From Anaerolineales bacterium (GTDB lineage: Bacteria; Chloroflexota; Anaerolineae; Anaerolineales; Villigracilaceae), in contig JAJTXU010000025.1 of NCBI GenBank assembly GCA_021462845.1, positions 1-33,079 of the forward strand: 33,079 nucleotides of DNA. Reading direction: 5' to 3'. Position 1 is the stretch's first letter. The number at the start of each line of letters is the position of its first letter. Both the position numbers and the translations under genes were made by a program. Of the stretch, positions 30,802-33,079 are shown one piece after another. A model generated the notes under the pieces. The model did not search any database. It was given only the letters and a program-made list of their open reading frames with translations, and was not told where the DNA came from.

Positions 30802-31554
30802 TTAACCCACCCTTTCCGCGTCGCGGCCATAAATATCTTTAAATTTTTTGTCATCGATCTCGCTGGGCAAACCTTCAAACACCAGTTTCCCCTCGTTCAA
30901 AGCGATCACGCGGTCGGCATATCGATGAACCAGATCGAGGAAGTGCAGGCTGCATAACACCGTTACGCCGTCCTTTTTATTGATCTCCTCAAGATGCTTC
31001 ATGATGCTGTGCGCCAGGACCGGATCGAGGCTGGCAACCGGTTCATCGGCAAGAATGATTTCGGGGTCCTGCATGAGCGCGCGCGCGATCCCCACGCGTT
31101 GTTGTTGACCGCCGCTCAATTCGTCGGCGCGCTGGTTTGCCTTATCCGCGATGCCGACGCGCTCGAGTTGTTGGAGCGCCTTTGCCATATCTTCTTTTGG
31201 AAAACGGTTAAGGAGACTCCAGGCGGGGTTGACGTACCCGAGCCGCCCAGCCAGCACATTGGTCAATACTTTGGAGCGGTGTACCAGATTGAAGTGTTGA
31301 AAGACCATGCCGATCTTGCGGCGGATGCGGCGCATCTCCTCCGGGTTGGCGGCGGTGATATCCTCCCCGTTCCACAGAATTTGCCCTTCGGTGGGATCGA
31401 TCAGGCGGTTGATACAGCGCAAGAGCGTGGATTTGCCCGAGCCGCTCAAGCCGATCACAGCCAGGAACTGTCCTTTGGGCGCGTCGAATGTAACATTGTT
31501 CAGCGCTTTGACGCCCCCATCGTATATCTTTGTCAGGTTCTTTACTTGGAGCAT
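30802..31554 (-). CDS. phnC: Phosphonate/phosphite-type ABC transporter ATPase PhnC
   Basis: 250 aa from the ATG at 31554. Walker A is GLSGSGKSTLLRC, the Q-loop is in VFQHFNLVHR, the signature is LSGGQQQRVGIARAL and Walker B is IILADEPVASLDP. The PhnC hallmark RSKVLTNVLAGRLGY is present. The frame is open 19 codons further upstream but homology begins at MLQVKNLTKIY. It powers import with PhnE. A pair of hairpins separates it from phnD upstream. Confidence 0.94.
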   Translation of the reverse strand: MLQVKNLTKIYDGGVKALNNVTFDAPKGQFLAVIGLSGSGKSTLLRCINRLIDPTEGQILWNGEDITAANPEEMRRIRRKIGMVFQHFNLVHRSKVLTNVLAGRLGYVNPAWSLLNRFPKEDMAKALQQLERVGIADKANQRADELSGGQQQRVGIARALMQDPEIILADEPVASLDPVLAHSIMKHLEEINKKDGVTVLCSLHFLDLVHRYADRVIALNEGKLVFEGLPSEIDDKKFKDIYGRDAERVG

Positions 31555-31610
31555 GGTGGGTTCTCGCAATCTATGATTTGATAATGAGCATACCAGCCTG
31601 TATTGCCCCA

Positions 31611-31673
31611 TTATAAAAAGAAAAAGGTCTTTAATAAAGACAATTCGAGCAGGGAATTTTCCCTGCTCGAATT
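31611..31673 (-). terminator. Tandem hairpins between phnD and phnC
   Basis: On the minus strand a perfect 15-bp stem (AATTCGAGCAGGGAA with its complement, 31673-31642) is followed by GTCTTT-ATT-AAAGAC and then CTTTTTCTTTTT. It lies just after the phnD stop. It could partly terminate transcription, so that the binding protein is made in excess of PhnC/PhnE, as is common in ABC operons. Confidence 0.8.
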
Positions 31674-31692
31674 ATCTTGCTGACGTAAAACT

Positions 31693-32790
31693 TTAGCGGA
31701 GCGATTCGATCGTGGTTCCAGATTCCACAACCAGCTTGCGGATGAAGTCATATTCCGCATCTTCGGCAGGTTGCATACCAGACCAACCATAGAAGTCTTC
31801 GCTACCCAGCGACGTTCCCCATGCTTCAGATTCGGCAAACGCCTGAAGAGCCGCTTCGATCTGGGCGCGCACATCGGCAGGGAATTCGGGACCGAAGGAC
31901 ATGGTGTCATTCGGGATTTCCGGGGAGAGCATCAGGATGCGCACCTTGGAGATCACATCCGGGAACTCTTCACGGATATTGGCGCGGGCATCGAGAACGC
32001 GGTAGCCTTCGCAAAGCAGTTTGCTCTTGTCTTCGTTGAGCGCGCAGGAATTCACATCTACCGGAACTTCAGGATCGTCGCCGATCGCCCACGGGGTGCC
32101 GCCTTCAGGAGCCGCCCAGGGGCTGTAGAACGCGGCGGCAAAATCTGCTTCACCGGTATACACAGCGCGGACAGCCTGCGGGTGGCCGCCGGCTTCGAGT
32201 TCTTCGCCAACCGTCACGCCCGCTTCCTTGAGCATCACGGAAGGAACGAGGTAACCGGAGGTGGAACCGGCATCGGGGAAGGCGAACTTCTTGCCGTTCA
32301 GGTCATCGATGGAATCGATGTCGCTGTCGCGGGCGACCACAAGCATGGTCCAGTACACGCCCCAACCGCGACGCACCGCTTTGAACGCAACATCCACGCC
32401 GCAGAGGTCATTGGCAAGCACATAACCGAAAGCGGGGATGAACGCCATCGTGTCTGAAGGCGAGGCGCACATTTCTTCGATCGTGGCGGCGTAGGAGGTG
32501 GGGACGACCACTTCGAAGTTTAGCCCCGTGGCTTCCTTCAAAGCATTCGCCATCACTTCACCGCCGGTGACAATTACGTTCGCATCTACGGAAGGAACGA
32601 ACAACACCTTGATCGGGTGTTCCGGTGAACCAACGGCAGGAGGCGCCTCGGTAGCGGTCGGCGGAACGGCTGTCGGCGGAACCGCTGTGGGAGCAGGCGG
32701 CTCAGTGGCGACCGGGGTGGCGGGCGCGCAGGCAGAAAGCGCCAACGCGAAGACCGTCACCATGGAAAGAAACAGATACATCTTTTTCAT
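31693..32790 (-). CDS. phnD: Phosphate/phosphite/phosphonate-binding lipoprotein PhnD
   Basis: 365 aa. A signal peptide with lipobox LALSAC (Cys 21) is followed by a Pro/Thr/Val-rich linker (about 24-52). The binding domain begins HPIKVLFVPSVDANVI; family segments are EEMCASPSDTMAFIPAFGYV, FAFPDAGSTSGYLVP and GEADFAAAFYSPW. The ligand may be phosphonate, phosphite or another oxyanion; no C-P lyase or ptxD gene is in the window to decide. AAGGAGAAGAAGA precedes the ATG. First gene of phnD-phnC-phnE. Confidence 0.93.
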   Translation of the reverse strand: MKKMYLFLSMVTVFALALSACAPATPVATEPPAPTAVPPTAVPPTATEAPPAVGSPEHPIKVLFVPSVDANVIVTGGEVMANALKEATGLNFEVVVPTSYAATIEEMCASPSDTMAFIPAFGYVLANDLCGVDVAFKAVRRGWGVYWTMLVVARDSDIDSIDDLNGKKFAFPDAGSTSGYLVPSVMLKEAGVTVGEELEAGGHPQAVRAVYTGEADFAAAFYSPWAAPEGGTPWAIGDDPEVPVDVNSCALNEDKSKLLCEGYRVLDARANIREEFPDVISKVRILMLSPEIPNDTMSFGPEFPADVRAQIEAALQAFAESEAWGTSLGSEDFYGWSGMQPAEDAEYDFIRKLVVESGTTIESLR

Positions 32791-32841
32791 TCTTCTTCTC
32801 CTTGATTAATATGTTGGGATATTGATTTTCCCATAGCGTGC

Positions 32842-32870
32842 ATCATACAACCAGAAAACGATTTACACAA
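32842..32870 (-). promoter_or_regulatory. phnD promoter
   Basis: On the minus strand TTGTGT (32870-32865), 17-base spacer, TATGAT (32847-32842). The leader to the ATG is about 45 bases. No Pho-box-like direct repeat is evident. Confidence 0.55.
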
Positions 32871-32902
32871 GTGCCGATTGGTTGAATTAATTACTGAGGG
32901 TA

Positions 32903-32972
32903 CGCACCGTCCCGAAGGTTGGTTTGGCTCAACAAGGTACTTTGAAGGAAACCTTCGGGACGTTCTACGTAA
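32903..32972. repeat. CCGAAGGTT...CCTTCGGGACG repeat, simple copy
   Basis: CGTCCCGAAGGTT and AACCTTCGGGACG are exact inverse arms. Between them lies GGCTCAACAAGG, matching GGCTCAACAG in the element at 19079-19170, which carries an additional REP-like unit. Confidence 0.7.
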
Positions 32973-33007
32973 GGTGAGTTAATCATGACTTACGCAGATC
33001 GAAAACC

Positions 33008-33077
33008 TTTTGCCGCGAATTTCACTAATTCACGCGAATTTTTAAAAAATTAGCGGAAATTCGCGTAATTCGCGGCT
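33008..33077. repeat. GCCGCGAATT/ACGCGAATT word hairpin
   Basis: GCCGCGAATTTCACTAATT and CACGCGAATTTTT on the left face GGAAATTCGCGTAATTCGCG on the right, an imperfect hairpin of about 70 bases at the window edge. The 289-base stretch after the phnD start (32791-33079) otherwise holds only the promoter and the preceding repeat. Confidence 0.7.
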
Positions 33078-33079
33078 TG

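Noticed and set aside
1-33079. tRNA or rRNA genes
   Set aside because: No cloverleaf with a T-loop GGTTCGAATCC-like segment and no rRNA sequence was recognised on either strand.

Overview
The window looks like a chromosomal segment of an Anaerolineae-type Chloroflexota bacterium. This is inferred from moderate GC, Thr/Pro-rich linkers behind lipoprotein or membrane signals, and intergenic spaces packed with short palindromic and word-like repeats. No 16S gene is present, so the taxonomy is only an inference. Almost every gene is on the minus strand.

Region 1 (1-12325) is one large branched-chain amino acid operon read right to left: leader peptide, ilvD, ilvB, ilvN, ilvC, leuA, leuC, leuD, cimA, leuB (cut by the window edge). 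It encodes the shared Ile/Val enzymes, the leucine branch, and a citramalate synthase that lets LeuCD/LeuB make 2-oxobutyrate without threonine. Upstream of ilvD the sequence shows a good sigma70-type promoter, a 33-codon ORF extremely rich in Leu/Ile/Val codons, and mutually exclusive pairing segments ending in a perfect intrinsic terminator, i.e. a transcription attenuator. An HNH endonuclease gene sits antisense between leuC and leuD.

Region 2 (12490-15203) is accessory: a DUF433-type antitoxin with a DUF5615 PIN-like toxin, a nucleotidyltransferase (AbiEii-like) with a small partner, a 71-bp duplicated sequence ahead of each module, and a DnaQ-type exonuclease fused to a WYL-like domain.

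Region 3 (15368-24011) holds an S51 peptidase, a duplicated-PAS GGDEF protein, a Nudix hydrolase, adenosine deaminase, a DsbA/FrnE-type thiol oxidoreductase whose first active-site Cys codon is an in-frame TGA (probable selenoprotein), an 894-residue membrane protein of unknown function, and a family 2 glycosyltransferase.

Region 4 (24118-32790) holds fakA and asp23 divergent from rpmB (an arrangement also known in Firmicutes), rpe, a membrane-anchored Ser/Thr kinase, and a phnD-phnC-phnE phosphonate/phosphite-type ABC transporter with an unusually large permease. Intergenic gaps carry at least five families of palindromes or word repeats, several ending exactly on the stop codon of the adjacent gene.

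The two strongest leads are the in-frame TGA in the CPWC-type motif at 19293-19295 and the attenuator at 12121-12325.
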